A stretch of 64,000 bases of DNA from Lachnospiraceae bacterium (GTDB lineage Bacteria; Bacillota; Clostridia; Lachnospirales; Lachnospiraceae). Each line of letters begins with the position of its first letter. Positions within the stretch are counted from its first letter, which is position 1. This document shows positions 44,458 through 53,540 of this stretch, piece by piece. Position numbers and translations under genes: made by a program. The notes below the pieces were generated by a model, which was given only the letters and a program-made list of their open reading frames with translations, ran no database searches and was not told the origin of the DNA. Location: assembly GCA_910573755.1 (NCBI GenBank), contig CAJTBO010000001.1, positions 62,001-126,000 on the forward strand, read 5' to 3'.

Positions 44458-45414
44458 TTATCTTTTTTCTTTCACGTGGGCTTCCGAATAATTATTTTTA
44501 AAAGTCACATCCAGAAGCATATTTCCAATAAACCCGACGGAAAACAACTGTATCCCCAATATGATCAGCAAGATCCCCAACTGCAACAAAGGCCTTGTCC
44601 CGATAGAATTTCCCATACACCAAATAACTGTCAAAAACAGGCAGATTGCCCCCCCAAGAAGCAGGGAAAGCAATCCTGTTCTGCCAAAAAAGTACATGGG
44701 CCGGTCATGATATTTTGATAAAAACGACACCGTAAAAAAGTCCAGCAGTCCCTGCATATACCGTTCCACTCCATATTTGGATTTTCCATGTTTCCGTTTG
44801 TTATGATGTACTTGTATTTCCGCAATCCTGAAACCTTTACGAAACGCCAGAACAGGAATATACCGATGCAGCTGTCCATATATATCCACCGCGTCTGTCA
44901 CTTCACGCCTGTATGCCTTATATCCGCAATCAAAATCATGCAGATCGATCCCTGACATTTTTGCTGTAACCAGATTAAATAATTTTGAAGGAAGCCTTTT
45001 CTCAGCCGGGTCCAGCCTGTTATACTTCCACCCGGAAACCAGATCGTATCCTTCATCAATTTTTTTCAAAAAACTGGCCAATTCGCAGGGATCGTCCTGC
45101 AAATCCGCATCCATAGTAATAACAACATCCCCTGTCACATTTCTAAATGCTGTTTGCAAAGCAACAGATTTCCCGAAATTTTTCCGAAAAAATATATATC
45201 TGACATGTTCATCCTGTCCGGACATCTTCCTGATCACATCCTGTGTATGATCTGTTGAGCCATCATCAATAAACAGCACTTCATAATCTGTAAGAAGATT
45301 CTCTTTTTTACAATCATCAACATTTTCTTTGATCAATGAGTATAGTTCCTCCAAAGATTCTTCCTCATTATAGGCAGGTATCACAAAAGATACTTTTCTC
45401 TCTTTATCTAACAT
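44458..45414 (-). CDS. GT2 polyprenyl-phosphate glycosyltransferase (GtrB/CsbB type)
   Basis: 318 residues. Catalytic part: SFVIPAYNEEESLEELYSLI, FIDDGSTDHTQDVIRKM, FFRKNFGKSVALQTAFRNVT and metal motif TMDADLQDDPCELASFL near residue 98. HDFDCGYKAYRREV near 157 and the KHGKSKYGVERYMQGLLDFF segment before the membrane part are typical of GtrB/CsbB/YkcC. Two C-terminal helices (about 235-262 and 272-297). It makes a membrane-linked sugar on the inner face, which the downstream GtrA and GT-C proteins would flip and use. It is the first gene of the operon under a strong promoter at 45484-45512. Confidence 0.93.
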   Translation of the reverse strand: MLDKERKVSFVIPAYNEEESLEELYSLIKENVDDCKKENLLTDYEVLFIDDGSTDHTQDVIRKMSGQDEHVRYIFFRKNFGKSVALQTAFRNVTGDVVITMDADLQDDPCELASFLKKIDEGYDLVSGWKYNRLDPAEKRLPSKLFNLVTAKMSGIDLHDFDCGYKAYRREVTDAVDIYGQLHRYIPVLAFRKGFRIAEIQVHHNKRKHGKSKYGVERYMQGLLDFFTVSFLSKYHDRPMYFFGRTGLLSLLLGGAICLFLTVIWCMGNSIGTRPLLQLGILLIILGIQLFSVGFIGNMLLDVTFKNNYSEAHVKEKR

Positions 45415-45483
45415 TTTCTATAATATACTCCTTCAGGGAACCCTCTCAGACTTCTGTAAATCCGTAAAAGGAAAATTTTAATA

Positions 45484-45512
45484 ATCATACTATAGGTGCC
45501 TTTTTTTGTCAA
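45484..45512 (-). promoter_or_regulatory. Strong sigma-A promoter of the GT2-gtrA-GT-C operon
   Basis: Minus strand TTGACA (45507-45512) is a perfect -35, followed after 17 bases by TATGAT (45484-45489). RNA would begin near 45477, about 63 bases before the GT2 ATG at 45414. No leuA terminator was seen in the gap 45415-45533. Confidence 0.8.
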
Positions 45513-45533
45513 TTTTTACGCATAGGGCAAATT

Positions 45534-47213
45534 TTATTTCTCCCCCAGCCCCAACCTGTTCATCGCCGAGAAAATCGCCCTGATCGAAGCTCGCGTAATA
45601 TTGGAACTGACGCCCACACCATAAGTCACATGTCCGGTCTCACCGTCCAGCAGATGGATATAAGCCGCCGCCTGAGAATTGGAACCGCTCTGCAGTGCAT
45701 GTTCCTCATAATCCAGCACCTTGATATTCACGGTAAGCTGCTCCGCCAGTCCGCGCCGCACCGCATCGATTGGTCCGTTGCCAACAGCCTCAAAGCTGTG
45801 CTCTGCGCCGTGGTCCGTATAAACCACTTTCACATGCGTATCAAATTCACTGTCGATCATATCGCTCAGATCATCCACACGCAGCTTCCGGAAATGAAGC
45901 GGCTCCTTCCTGTTCAGATATTCCTCCCGGAAGTTTTCCATTACCTGATCCGGGGAAACCTCCCCCTGCTTCTCGGATATCCTCTGAATCACATCCGCAA
46001 ACTCCCTCTGCATGCCCTTCGGCAGTTTAAATCCGAAATAGGTATCCATCACAAACGCCACACCGCCCTTGCCGGACTGGGAATTGATGCGTACAATAGG
46101 CTCATACTCACGGCCGATATCCGCAGGATCGATCGGCAGATAAGGCACCTGCCATATCTCGCTTCCCCTGTCCTTCATCGCCTTTACACCCTTATTGATC
46201 GCATCCTGATGGGAACCCGAAAAAGCGGTAAACACCAGTTTTCCCGCATAAGGATGTCTGGGATGGATCGGGATCTTACAGCAGCGTTCATAGAGTTCTA
46301 TGATCTCATTGATATGTTCGATCTCCAGTTTCGGATCGATCCCCTGAGAGAACATATTATAAGCAATATTCATGATATCCACGTTACCGGTACGCTCTCC
46401 GTTGCCGAACAGTGTGCCTTCCACACGTTCCGCCCCTGCCAGCATAGCCAGTTCGGCGCTTGCCACGCCGGTGCCCCTGTCATTGTGGGGATGCACGCTG
46501 AGAATAATACTCTCTCTGTTTTTAAAATGTGTATTCATCCATTCGATCCGGTCCGCAAAGACATTAGGCGTCGTCATTTCCACAGTGGAGGGCAGGTTTA
46601 TGATCATCGGGTTTTCCCTGGTCGCTCCCCAGATTTCCTGTACCGTCGTACAAATCTCCAGCGCAAAGTCCAGTTCCGTCCCCGTAAAACTCTCCGGAGA
46701 ATATTCCAGCACAATCTTACCTGGAAACTTTTCCGCCCGTTCCTTTACCATTTTCGTACCGTTCACAGCGATCTCTATGATCTGCTCCCTGCTCATGCCG
46801 AACACCACATCGCGCTGCAGGGTGGATGTCGAATTATAAATATGGACCACCGCCTGTTTACACCCCTGAATAGACTCAAAAGTACGGTCGATCAACTCCT
46901 CACGGCACTGTGTCAAAACCTGTACCAGCACATCATCCGGTATCAGTTTCCGGTCTACAAGCTGTCTTAAAAAATCATACTCAATCTGGCTCGCCGCCGG
47001 AAAGCCGATCTCAATTTCCTTAAAGCCCATTTTCACCAGATACTGAAACATCTCGATCTTTTCCGATACGATCATCGGATCGATCAACGCCTGATTGCCG
47101 TCCCGCAGATCCACCGAGCACCAGATCGGCGCCTTTTCGATCTCAAGATCAGGCCACCTTCTTTCCGGATAATCCACCACCGGATTTTTTTGATAACGCT
47201 TGTAATTTAACAT
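45534..47213 (-). CDS. leuA: 2-isopropylmalate synthase
   Basis: 559 residues, ATG 47213 with GGAGGG upstream. The enzyme condenses acetyl-CoA with 2-oxoisovalerate in leucine synthesis. Motifs: APIWCSVDLRDGNQALIDPM near 30 with the catalytic Arg-Asp, EIEIGFPAASQIEYDFLRQL, the metal-binding LSVHPHNDRGTGVASAELAM near 235, and the GNGERTGNVDIMNIAYNMFS segment. The C-terminal regulatory domain (about 425-559) ends in HVTYGVGVSSNITRASIRAI, where leucine would bind. Length and N-terminus match the longer yeast/actinobacterial-type LeuA. It stands alone, not with leuB/leuCD, between HPr and a glycosylation operon. A 189-base upstream gap shows no clear T-box or leader peptide. Confidence 0.95.
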   Translation of the reverse strand: MLNYKRYQKNPVVDYPERRWPDLEIEKAPIWCSVDLRDGNQALIDPMIVSEKIEMFQYLVKMGFKEIEIGFPAASQIEYDFLRQLVDRKLIPDDVLVQVLTQCREELIDRTFESIQGCKQAVVHIYNSTSTLQRDVVFGMSREQIIEIAVNGTKMVKERAEKFPGKIVLEYSPESFTGTELDFALEICTTVQEIWGATRENPMIINLPSTVEMTTPNVFADRIEWMNTHFKNRESIILSVHPHNDRGTGVASAELAMLAGAERVEGTLFGNGERTGNVDIMNIAYNMFSQGIDPKLEIEHINEIIELYERCCKIPIHPRHPYAGKLVFTAFSGSHQDAINKGVKAMKDRGSEIWQVPYLPIDPADIGREYEPIVRINSQSGKGGVAFVMDTYFGFKLPKGMQREFADVIQRISEKQGEVSPDQVMENFREEYLNRKEPLHFRKLRVDDLSDMIDSEFDTHVKVVYTDHGAEHSFEAVGNGPIDAVRRGLAEQLTVNIKVLDYEEHALQSGSNSQAAAYIHLLDGETGHVTYGVGVSSNITRASIRAIFSAMNRLGLGEK

Positions 47214-47344
47214 CTTTGTCCCTCCATTTCAGTTTTGCGTAAATCCTTCCGTACTAATACCCAAAACAATCCACTGCTGATTTTCCGCCGGCACCGTTGA
47301 TCATCTTGTGTATCGCATCAGAAGTATACTTTCTGACAATTCCA

Positions 47345-47375
47345 CAAAAAAGCCCATGTAAGAGATACACGGGCT
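47345..47375 (-). terminator. Intrinsic terminator of the HPr gene
   Basis: On the minus strand a ten-pair stem, arms 47366-47375 and 47351-47360 with one G-U pair, has a five-base loop and is followed by a run of six U (47345-47351). It lies 28 bases after the HPr stop and isolates leuA. Confidence 0.92.
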
Positions 47376-47402
47376 CAAATCTACTGTTATATCATGACTT
47401 TG

Positions 47403-47666
47403 TTACTCTCCCAGACCGCTTTCAATGGCTCCGACCAACGCTTTCAACGCCTCTTCCTCATCCTCGCCCTCACAGGTCATAACAATTTCATCACCACATT
47501 TTACACACGCTCCAAGCACACTAAGTACACTTTTTGCATTTGCCGTATTCTCACGAAATGTAAAAGTTATCAATGATTTAAACTGCATTGCTTCCTTACA
47601 TAGGATGCCTGCCGGTCTTAGATGCAGCCCTGTCGGGTTTTTAATCATCACCTTCTGGCTTACCAT
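47403..47666 (-). CDS. ptsH: HPr phosphocarrier protein
   Basis: 87 residues from ATG 47666, chosen for its GGGAGG site; a longer frame upstream is not plausible because family members are 85-90 residues. The active-site sequence NPTGLHLRPAG puts His at position 15, the residue phosphorylated by enzyme I, and AKSVLSVLGA puts Ser at position 46, the HPr kinase target. HPr carries phosphate from PEP to sugar-specific PTS components and, with CcpA, controls catabolite repression. No ptsI gene is adjacent, so it is expressed alone under its own promoter and terminator. A catabolite-only Crh role is unlikely because His15 is kept. Confidence 0.94.
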   Translation of the reverse strand: MVSQKVMIKNPTGLHLRPAGILCKEAMQFKSLITFTFRENTANAKSVLSVLGACVKCGDEIVMTCEGEDEEEALKALVGAIESGLGE

Positions 47667-48015
47667 ATGACTTACCTCCCAAATATATTTATGCTGTAAA
47701 GGCCATCCTTCTCCATGCCCTTTGCAGTATATGTCTCTTCGTCTTTTCAATCCCCTCTGATTATACCATCTATCGCTCGTTCTAACAAGCCAAAATGTAT
47801 ATATATTCACCAATTCATAATTTTCAAGTTACTATTCAGAGCTTGGACGCCGTTCATAGTAACGGTTCGGCGCGATATCGAAAGTTTTGCTGCGGGGGAA
47901 TCGCCCCGCCTTGAATCATATTCTTACGGAACACGCAGTAAATGCACATTCCCGCCCCGTAAAAAGTAACATCTTTAATCAGTATACCGGCCGGCAGCAT
48001 CCGCACCGGCACAGA
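47667..48015. other. Intergenic stretch between HPr and glmM, no gene seen
   Basis: This 349-base gap holds the HPr promoter (47760-47788), a leader of about 87 bases, and a GCGGGG/CCCCGC hairpin at 47892-47909 downstream of glmM. The hairpin has no clean U-tract. Frames here are short and lack ribosome sites. Confidence 0.6.
47760..47788 (-). promoter_or_regulatory. Promoter of the HPr gene
   Basis: Minus strand TTGTTA (47783-47788) and TATAAT (47760-47765) are separated by 17 bases. RNA would start near 47753. Confidence 0.7.
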
Positions 48016-49365
48016 TCAGAACATGATATCCTGTATCAGGTTCGCCAGTTTGGCCGCCTCTTTACTGATCTGCTCCTGATCCTTCCCCTCGATCATAACA
48101 CGCACAAGGGGTTCCGTTCCGCTGGGCCTGATCAGCACCCTTCCTTCTCCGGCAAACATCTCCTCCAGTTTTGCGATCGCGGAAGAAATCTCCGGATACT
48201 CCATATAGTGCTCTTTTTTATGGTTTGCCACCTTTGCGTTTACCAGAGCCTGCGGCAGTACCTGCATAACGGACGCCAGTTCCGAGAGCGGCTTTCCCGT
48301 CTCTACGATAACCTGCAGCAGATGCAGTGCACTGAGCAGTCCGTCACCTGTTGTATTTTCATCCAGAAAGATAATGTGTCCCGACTGTTCTCCGCCCAGG
48401 CTGGCGCCTATCTCCCTCATCCGCTCCAGCACATATCTGTCCCCGACCTTTGTGGCTTCCATATGAATACCCTTTTCCTTTGCCATCAGGGTAAATCCGA
48501 GATTGGACATTACCGTCACCACGATCGTATCCTTTTTCAGTTTTCCCTGTTCCTTCATATGGTTGCCGATGATCGCCATAATCTCATCGCCTTCCACGAT
48601 CTTTCCGTTTTCATCCACTGCCAGCATTCTGTCCGCATCTCCGTCGAACGCCAGGCCAAGATTTGCCTTTTCGTAAACAACCCGTGCCTTTAGTTCTCCC
48701 ATGTGGGTAGAACCGCAGTTGGCATTGATATTGGTACCATCCGGCATATTATGAATCGGAACCACATTCGCTCCCAGTTCCCTGAGCGCCTCCACCGATG
48801 TGTAAAAAGCCGCGCCCTCCGCACAGTCCACAACGATCTTCATTCCTGTCAGATCTACCCCCACGGACTGTATTGCATGGTTGATATATTCCTCTCTTGC
48901 ATCCGTGCGGTATTTTATCTTTCCCACACCGGGGCCTATCGGAAATTTAATGCCTGCCATACCGCCCCTGATCACTGCTTCTATTTCATCTTCCAGTTCG
49001 TCAGGCAGTTTATATCCGTTTCCGTTAAAAAACTTAATGCCGTTAAACTCCACCGGATTGTGGGAAGCCGAGATCACAACGCCTGCGTCCACCTTATATT
49101 TTCTTGTCAGATATGCTACTGCCGGTGTCGGGATCACGCCTACATAAATACAGTTTGCCCCTACCGAGCAGGCCCCTGCCATCAACGCATTGGCAAGCAT
49201 ATCGCCGGAAATTCTCGTATCGCAGCCTACCATGATCGTCGGCTTATGTTCCGTCTCTTTTGTCAGGACATAAGCTCCCGCCTGCCCCAGCTGCATTGCG
49301 AGGAGCGGCGTCAGTTCTTCATTTGCCACACCTCTTACTCCGTCTGTTCCAAATAGTCTTCCCAT
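48016..49365 (-). CDS. glmM: Phosphoglucosamine mutase
   Basis: 449 residues from ATG 49365, which begins [15 protein letters not shown] as in the family; a frame from 49404 would add 13 residues. It interconverts glucosamine-6-phosphate and glucosamine-1-phosphate for UDP-GlcNAc, the peptidoglycan precursor. The phosphoserine loop [16 protein letters not shown] has its Ser at about position 101. The metal loop is [17 protein letters not shown], the sugar loop LGGEQSGHI, and the phosphate-binding [15 protein letters not shown] lies near the end. It follows cdaA and the YbbR gene, the conserved cdaA-cdaR-glmM order in which GlmM and CdaR modulate c-di-AMP synthesis. glmS is not adjacent. Confidence 0.96.
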   Translation of the reverse strand: MGRLFGTDGVRGVANEELTPLLAMQLGQAGAYVLTKETEHKPTIMVGCDTRISGDMLANALMAGACSVGANCIYVGVIPTPAVAYLTRKYKVDAGVVISASHNPVEFNGIKFFNGNGYKLPDELEDEIEAVIRGGMAGIKFPIGPGVGKIKYRTDAREEYINHAIQSVGVDLTGMKIVVDCAEGAAFYTSVEALRELGANVVPIHNMPDGTNINANCGSTHMGELKARVVYEKANLGLAFDGDADRMLAVDENGKIVEGDEIMAIIGNHMKEQGKLKKDTIVVTVMSNLGFTLMAKEKGIHMEATKVGDRYVLERMREIGASLGGEQSGHIIFLDENTTGDGLLSALHLLQVIVETGKPLSELASVMQVLPQALVNAKVANHKKEHYMEYPEISSAIAKLEEMFAGEGRVLIRPSGTEPLVRVMIEGKDQEQISKEAAKLANLIQDIMF

Positions 49366-49443
49366 CGATTTTGCCGCCTTTCCTTCTTTTTCAAAAGTAT
49401 TCATAAATCAGGCTTTCACCTTACTGTATGCTCTTTTCATACT

Positions 49444-50772
49444 CTATTCTTCCGTATCTTCCTCTGTTATTTCCGAAACTGTCATAGATACCGTAACGGG
49501 TCTGTCAATCTCCGTATATTCCGGATTATTGAACTGCAGGGCCACCAGATACCTTCCCGGCACCACTTCTCTTATTCCCTGCTCACGAGCCCACTCAGCC
49601 ACATCTACCGCCGCCTCCAGATTTTCTTCCGTAAGGCCGCTCATCACAGAACGGATTCCCGTAACGGACACCGGATACTCTTCCTCCAGTCCTTCCAGTT
49701 CACATTTGAGCCCTTCCGGTACATTGAGAAGTTTTACATTCTTCGCCTGAAGAGTGTACTCCACTGTTGTCTCCCTTTCCACTCCTACCGTCACATTGAC
49801 CGGCATAGAGCTGCTCTTATCCGCCATCTGTATATTTTCCGGCAGATAATCACAAATATCAATCTCCGCCGTCATATCTTCACTGATCCCCGATACGTCG
49901 ATCGCTTCCGCCGGGATCACGATCTCATTTACGGCATTCAACGCGGCACGTTTGCCTGCGATCCACACCGTCTGCACATCGCTTGTCACAGCGCCGGTCA
50001 ATCCGTAACCATCCGCCGGCTCACCCTCAACCTCAAAGCGTAACGGCACTTCCTTTGTGGAGAGAATCTCGATCGTGATCATAACGCTCTCCGGATTTTT
50101 TGTCAGCGTGCTTCCTTCTACTTCATTTCCCTCCTCATCATAAAGGCGTACCGGTACACTGGTCGTAATATCGCTGGTAAATTCGGACAATGTACTCATA
50201 TCGATATTGATCCCTGCCGAAACCACCCTGTTTACAGCAGACTCCGGTCCTGATACCCTGACAAGATTCTGATCCGTCGTCACATTTCCGACTACATAGC
50301 CCTCCGGCGCATTCCCTGTCACATTGGTTTTCAGCACCAGCTGCACATTCTTTTTGTTTTCAATACTTACCCGCACGCTGTCTGTACTGCCGCGGATATC
50401 GCCGATCTGATTCCCCACCTTCGGCACGGAGAACTCCACCTGCAATGTATTTAAGCTGTTCAGCGTATTCATATCGGCCGTTGCCACGATATCCGATTTG
50501 CTTATATTTTCTCCCACAGAACGCGGCGCATAGATCGTCACTCTCGGAATGATATCCGTATCGTCCAGCACTTCATAGATCATGCCCTGATTTGTGATCA
50601 CCTCCGCATTTTTTATTGTCACCGGAACATCAAGATAAGTCCAGCGGACCACCGGGTCATCAATATTTACGACCAGCAGCCAGAGCGTCACTGCGAGCAG
50701 GAAAGAAATGATCTTAAGCCCGAGATTCCTGGTCAGTCTTCTGGACCATTTCACTTTTTCTTTCTTATCCAT
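49444..50772 (-). CDS. cdaR: YbbR-domain protein, CdaA regulator
   Basis: 442 residues. One N-terminal membrane helix (LGLKIISFLLAVTLWLLVV) after a short basic cytoplasmic start, then an external part made of about four YbbR repeats. Repeat signatures are the YLDVPVTIKNAEVITNQGMI, NVTGNAPEGYVVGNVTTDQN and VEGEPADGYGLTGAVTSDVQ segments, spaced by about 85-90 residues. A short acidic tail ends the protein. Known: CdaR binds CdaA across the membrane and tunes its activity. Its ATG overlaps the cdaA stop by eight bases (ATGGATAA), so the two are coupled. It precedes glmM by 78 bases. Confidence 0.93.
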   Translation of the reverse strand: MDKKEKVKWSRRLTRNLGLKIISFLLAVTLWLLVVNIDDPVVRWTYLDVPVTIKNAEVITNQGMIYEVLDDTDIIPRVTIYAPRSVGENISKSDIVATADMNTLNSLNTLQVEFSVPKVGNQIGDIRGSTDSVRVSIENKKNVQLVLKTNVTGNAPEGYVVGNVTTDQNLVRVSGPESAVNRVVSAGINIDMSTLSEFTSDITTSVPVRLYDEEGNEVEGSTLTKNPESVMITIEILSTKEVPLRFEVEGEPADGYGLTGAVTSDVQTVWIAGKRAALNAVNEIVIPAEAIDVSGISEDMTAEIDICDYLPENIQMADKSSSMPVNVTVGVERETTVEYTLQAKNVKLLNVPEGLKCELEGLEEEYPVSVTGIRSVMSGLTEENLEAAVDVAEWAREQGIREVVPGRYLVALQFNNPEYTEIDRPVTVSMTVSEITEEDTEE

Positions 50773-51643
50773 TCTTTACCCTTCCTTTCCAGATAATGCG
50801 CTTCTTCTCTTCCACCACTTTATCCTGAATCTCAGAAAGGTATTCCCGCAGTTCATCCGCACTTAAACCTCTGTGAAGCCTTCCGCCGTAAGCTACACTG
50901 ATCTTGCCTGTCTCCTCCGAAACAATGACCGTCATGGAATCCGTCGCCTCCGAAATACCCACGCCGGCCCTGTGCCTGGTTCCCAATTCCTTGCTCAGCA
51001 GCATATTATCGGAAAGGGGCAGGTAACAGGTCGCCGATACGATCCTGTCTCCGCGCACAATAACAGCACCGTCATGCAACGGTGTATTATGCTCAAAAAT
51101 ATTGATCAGAAGCTGATTGGACACCAGTCCGTCCACATCGATCCCTGTCTTTTCATAATCCGTGAGCGGCTGTTTATGTTCCACTACGATCAATGCACCT
51201 GTTTTCACCTTTCCCATCTCCACACAGGCCTTCACGATCTCGTTGATCGTTCTGTCCGAAAACCTGGCATTGACAGGCGGCTTCAGCATATCCAATGAAA
51301 ACAGGCCGGCTATGATATTTTTCTGTCCCAGATTTTCCAGTGCTTTCCGAAGTTCCGGCTGCAGGATAACCACCATCGCAATAACAGCAAGAGAGATCAG
51401 CCTCTCCGCCATCCAGAGAATCGTGGTCATCTTTGTAAAAAATGCGACCAAAAGAAAAGCACAGATCACCAGCACTCCCCGGAGGAGCGCCCATGCCCTG
51501 GTCTCTTTCACCCAGACAAGAACCGCATATATCATAAAAGTTATGATAATGACCTCAATAATATCCGTCTTGGTTACCGCATTAAAAGAGGGTATATAAA
51601 GATTTTCCATATATCTGCTAAATGTAGCTGATAATTCTTGCAT
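50765..51643 (-). CDS. cdaA: Diadenylate cyclase (c-di-AMP synthase), membrane type
   Basis: 292 residues from ATG 51643, which has AGGAAGGG upstream; ATG 51676 would add 11 residues without a ribosome site. Three N-terminal helices (about 28-100) precede the DAC domain. The catalytic motifs are present: HDGAVIVRGDRI with DGA near 192 and LGTRHRAGVGISE near 221. ATP-contacting EHNTPL is just before. The product c-di-AMP controls potassium and osmolyte uptake and wall homeostasis. The order cdaA-cdaR-glmM is the conserved Firmicute module. The C-terminal tail is basic (EEKKRIIWKGR). Confidence 0.95.
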   Translation of the reverse strand: MQELSATFSRYMENLYIPSFNAVTKTDIIEVIIITFMIYAVLVWVKETRAWALLRGVLVICAFLLVAFFTKMTTILWMAERLISLAVIAMVVILQPELRKALENLGQKNIIAGLFSLDMLKPPVNARFSDRTINEIVKACVEMGKVKTGALIVVEHKQPLTDYEKTGIDVDGLVSNQLLINIFEHNTPLHDGAVIVRGDRIVSATCYLPLSDNMLLSKELGTRHRAGVGISEATDSMTVIVSEETGKISVAYGGRLHRGLSADELREYLSEIQDKVVEEKKRIIWKGRVKNG

Positions 51644-51715
51644 TGCCTTGTTCTTCCCTTCCTGCTTTTCCTTCATTAAGATGCATATCAGGGGAAGAAA
51701 GTTTGAAAGCAGCTT

Positions 51716-52663
51716 TTAGTGGCTCTTTTTCTTTTTCCTCTGGGCATTGATCTTCTTTACCGTCTTTTCCGGTCTGGAAAGTATCACTTTCGGAACCGCT
51801 TTTACATAATAATAATATTCATCATCCTCAAACTGAACATTCTCCGCCCTGCTGTAATCCATCTGGAACATCAGAAATTCCACAGCCATGGCTATTCCGG
51901 CACTGACAAGGCTCCCCAATATAATGCCTATCGTCGATACCTCCGCATCCATCAGAAGCGCTCCCAGAAGCAATACCACCATCTGCGCTATAGTGCCCGC
52001 TATAATGGCTATCGTCCAGCTGTGATCTATGGAAAGCCTTCGGATCAGATAAACAATGATCACCGTCAGTGCAAACGCTATCATCACTACAACCATGGTC
52101 TTATTCTTCAGAAAACCGTCCACCACATACCTGAAACGCCCTGACATATCTTCCGCTTCCAACGCGCTTAATCCTGATACGTTCCCTGCCACATAGCTTA
52201 CCATATAATAAACGACAACGCCGCAGGCCACCGCCACCGCCGATACCGGTGTTGCCAGAAGGCCTGCACAAACGGGAACCACGTACGGTATTTTCAAATA
52301 AAAACACATCGGCAGAAGAAGCACGACCACCGCATCTTTCGGTGCGAACCTGAAATATACCAGTGCCAGGATCAAAAACAATATCAGCGCCACCAGCGCG
52401 CATTCCATCGATAATGCATACATATGCAGTATAATAAAGGCAGCTGAACATATGATAATAAAATTAAGCGGTAAAAAGGAACACATTAATGCTGCCACAA
52501 GCACGATAGACATACTGTTGATCCTTTCCATATAACCGGTATAGGAATTGATCATAACAAATGCGGCCAGGGCAAGCATAAATTTCCCCAACGGTTTTAA
52601 ATATACTTCATTTCTTCCGACAAAAGTCTTCAGAGTTTCTTTTGCTAATAATAACTGCGTCAT
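51716..52663 (-). CDS. Conserved-looking multi-spanning membrane protein, function unknown
   Basis: 315 residues from ATG 52663 (AAAGGA seven bases upstream); a TTG at 52678 would overlap the previous gene. Six to eight strongly hydrophobic helices between residues 28 and 270, few charged loops, one soluble loop near 160-185 (GNVSGLSALEAEDMSGRFRY), and a cytoplasmic basic tail rich in Lys ending KKKKSH. I do not recognise the family. It lies 11 bases from a small membrane protein gene upstream and 72 bases from cdaA downstream, all in one direction, so cotranscription with the c-di-AMP module is likely. A transport or envelope role is possible, not shown. Confidence 0.7.
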   Translation of the reverse strand: MTQLLLAKETLKTFVGRNEVYLKPLGKFMLALAAFVMINSYTGYMERINSMSIVLVAALMCSFLPLNFIIICSAAFIILHMYALSMECALVALILFLILALVYFRFAPKDAVVVLLLPMCFYLKIPYVVPVCAGLLATPVSAVAVACGVVVYYMVSYVAGNVSGLSALEAEDMSGRFRYVVDGFLKNKTMVVVMIAFALTVIIVYLIRRLSIDHSWTIAIIAGTIAQMVVLLLGALLMDAEVSTIGIILGSLVSAGIAMAVEFLMFQMDYSRAENVQFEDDEYYYYVKAVPKVILSRPEKTVKKINAQRKKKKSH

Positions 52664-52674
52664 TAAATATCCTT

Positions 52675-53067
52675 TCAAGCCTCTTCATGATACATGGCAT
52701 TTAAGGCTTTCAATCCACCATAATATTTTTTCAGATTTTTCTGCGCTTTCGCATAACGGTATGCGTACACCATATAAGTGATCAGCGCATATCCTATCAC
52801 AAGCACCAGATAGCGCGTCAGCAGCAGTTTCGCATACTCTATCCAGTCCGTCTCGTAGATGCTCTTCAGAAAATCCTCCAAATTATAAAAAACATAGCCC
52901 GCGTAAAAAATACCTGCCGCTATCGTTATATAAATAACGCTCTTCAACATCTGCAGGCCGATATAATCACCTCTGAAATAATTTGCTGTGGCAATATCCT
53001 TTTTTCCTTCATTATCCTCATATGCCTGCAGCCTGCTCATCAGGATAACCCTCTCCTCATGGATCAT
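52675..53067 (-). CDS. Small membrane protein, function unknown
   Basis: 130 residues, ATG 53067 with a near-perfect AGGAGG site. An N-terminal cytoplasmic part of about 38 residues is followed by two helices (about 40-64 and 84-106), and an amphipathic basic C-terminus (AKAQKNLKKYYGGLKALNAM). Family not recognised. The tight spacing to the 51716-52663 gene suggests that the two proteins work together. Confidence 0.72.
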   Translation of the reverse strand: MIHEERVILMSRLQAYEDNEGKKDIATANYFRGDYIGLQMLKSVIYITIAAGIFYAGYVFYNLEDFLKSIYETDWIEYAKLLLTRYLVLVIGYALITYMVYAYRYAKAQKNLKKYYGGLKALNAMYHEEA

Positions 53068-53102
53068 ATGCCCTACCTCCTTCTTTGTACACCGGTATAA
53101 TG

Positions 53103-53510
53103 CTATTGAAGGAAACGCATCTTCGGATTATCTTTCGGGTCTTTTTTCGTTTTGATCTCTTTTTTCTGCTTCGGCAGCACACTGCTTAAATTATTTGTCA
53201 TATCGGCCTTGCATTTATCGCAAAATCTTCCTGTCGAAATATTTTTCCCGCATTTTTCACAGGTAATTCCCGTTACACCGCCGTCGCTGCTGAACTCCAG
53301 ACGTTCCTCACGCACCCACTGGCGCACCTGCTGTGAATCCACCTCGCAGTTTTCTGACACATCATGAATCGTAGCGCCTTTATTATCCTGTACATATTTT
53401 TTTACTTCCTGAAATTTTTTCTCCAGTGCATCTTTACATGCCGGACAAACCGGTGCTCCGGATACATAATTGAATAATTTTCCGCACTTTTTACAATTTC
53501 TGACGTTCAT
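53103..53510 (-). CDS. YvyF-like zinc-binding flagellar-region protein (TIGR03826 type)
   Basis: 135 residues, ATG 53510 after AGGAGG. Two zinc clusters: CKKCGKLFNYVSGAPVCPAC at residues 5-24 and CEKCGKNISTGRFCDKC near 87-104. Between them is a winged-helix-like segment, GATIHDVSENCEVDSQQVRQW, which resembles a MerR-type turn. This arrangement is the YvyF family that in Bacillus follows comFC and precedes flgM. Here it is next to comFC as well, which supports the call. The C-terminal 25 residues are Lys-rich and disordered-looking. Function is likely regulatory in the flagellar pathway, but unproven. Confidence 0.87.
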   Translation of the reverse strand: MNVRNCKKCGKLFNYVSGAPVCPACKDALEKKFQEVKKYVQDNKGATIHDVSENCEVDSQQVRQWVREERLEFSSDGGVTGITCEKCGKNISTGRFCDKCKADMTNNLSSVLPKQKKEIKTKKDPKDNPKMRFLQ

Positions 53511-53540
53511 TACACTCTGCCTCCTGTTTCAGTTCCGCGC

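Noticed and set aside
45630-46970. A 446-codon open frame on the plus strand opposite leuA
   Set aside because: It is the mirror of a strongly conserved leuA frame, has no ribosome site, and its translation (rich in His, Arg, Leu) resembles no family.
47214-47344. A T-box or leucine leader peptide upstream of leuA
   Set aside because: No T-box core sequence, no run of Leu codons with a start, and the only strong hairpin (47345-47375) is the HPr terminator.
47667-47813. A 49-codon N-terminal extension of HPr
   Set aside because: The HPr family starts at MVSQKVMI-like sequence, a GGGAGG site precedes ATG 47666, and the extension overlaps the promoter.
47892-47909. An intrinsic terminator for glmM
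   Set aside because: A GC-rich hairpin is present, but no U-tract follows on the minus strand, so I list it only in the intergenic description.
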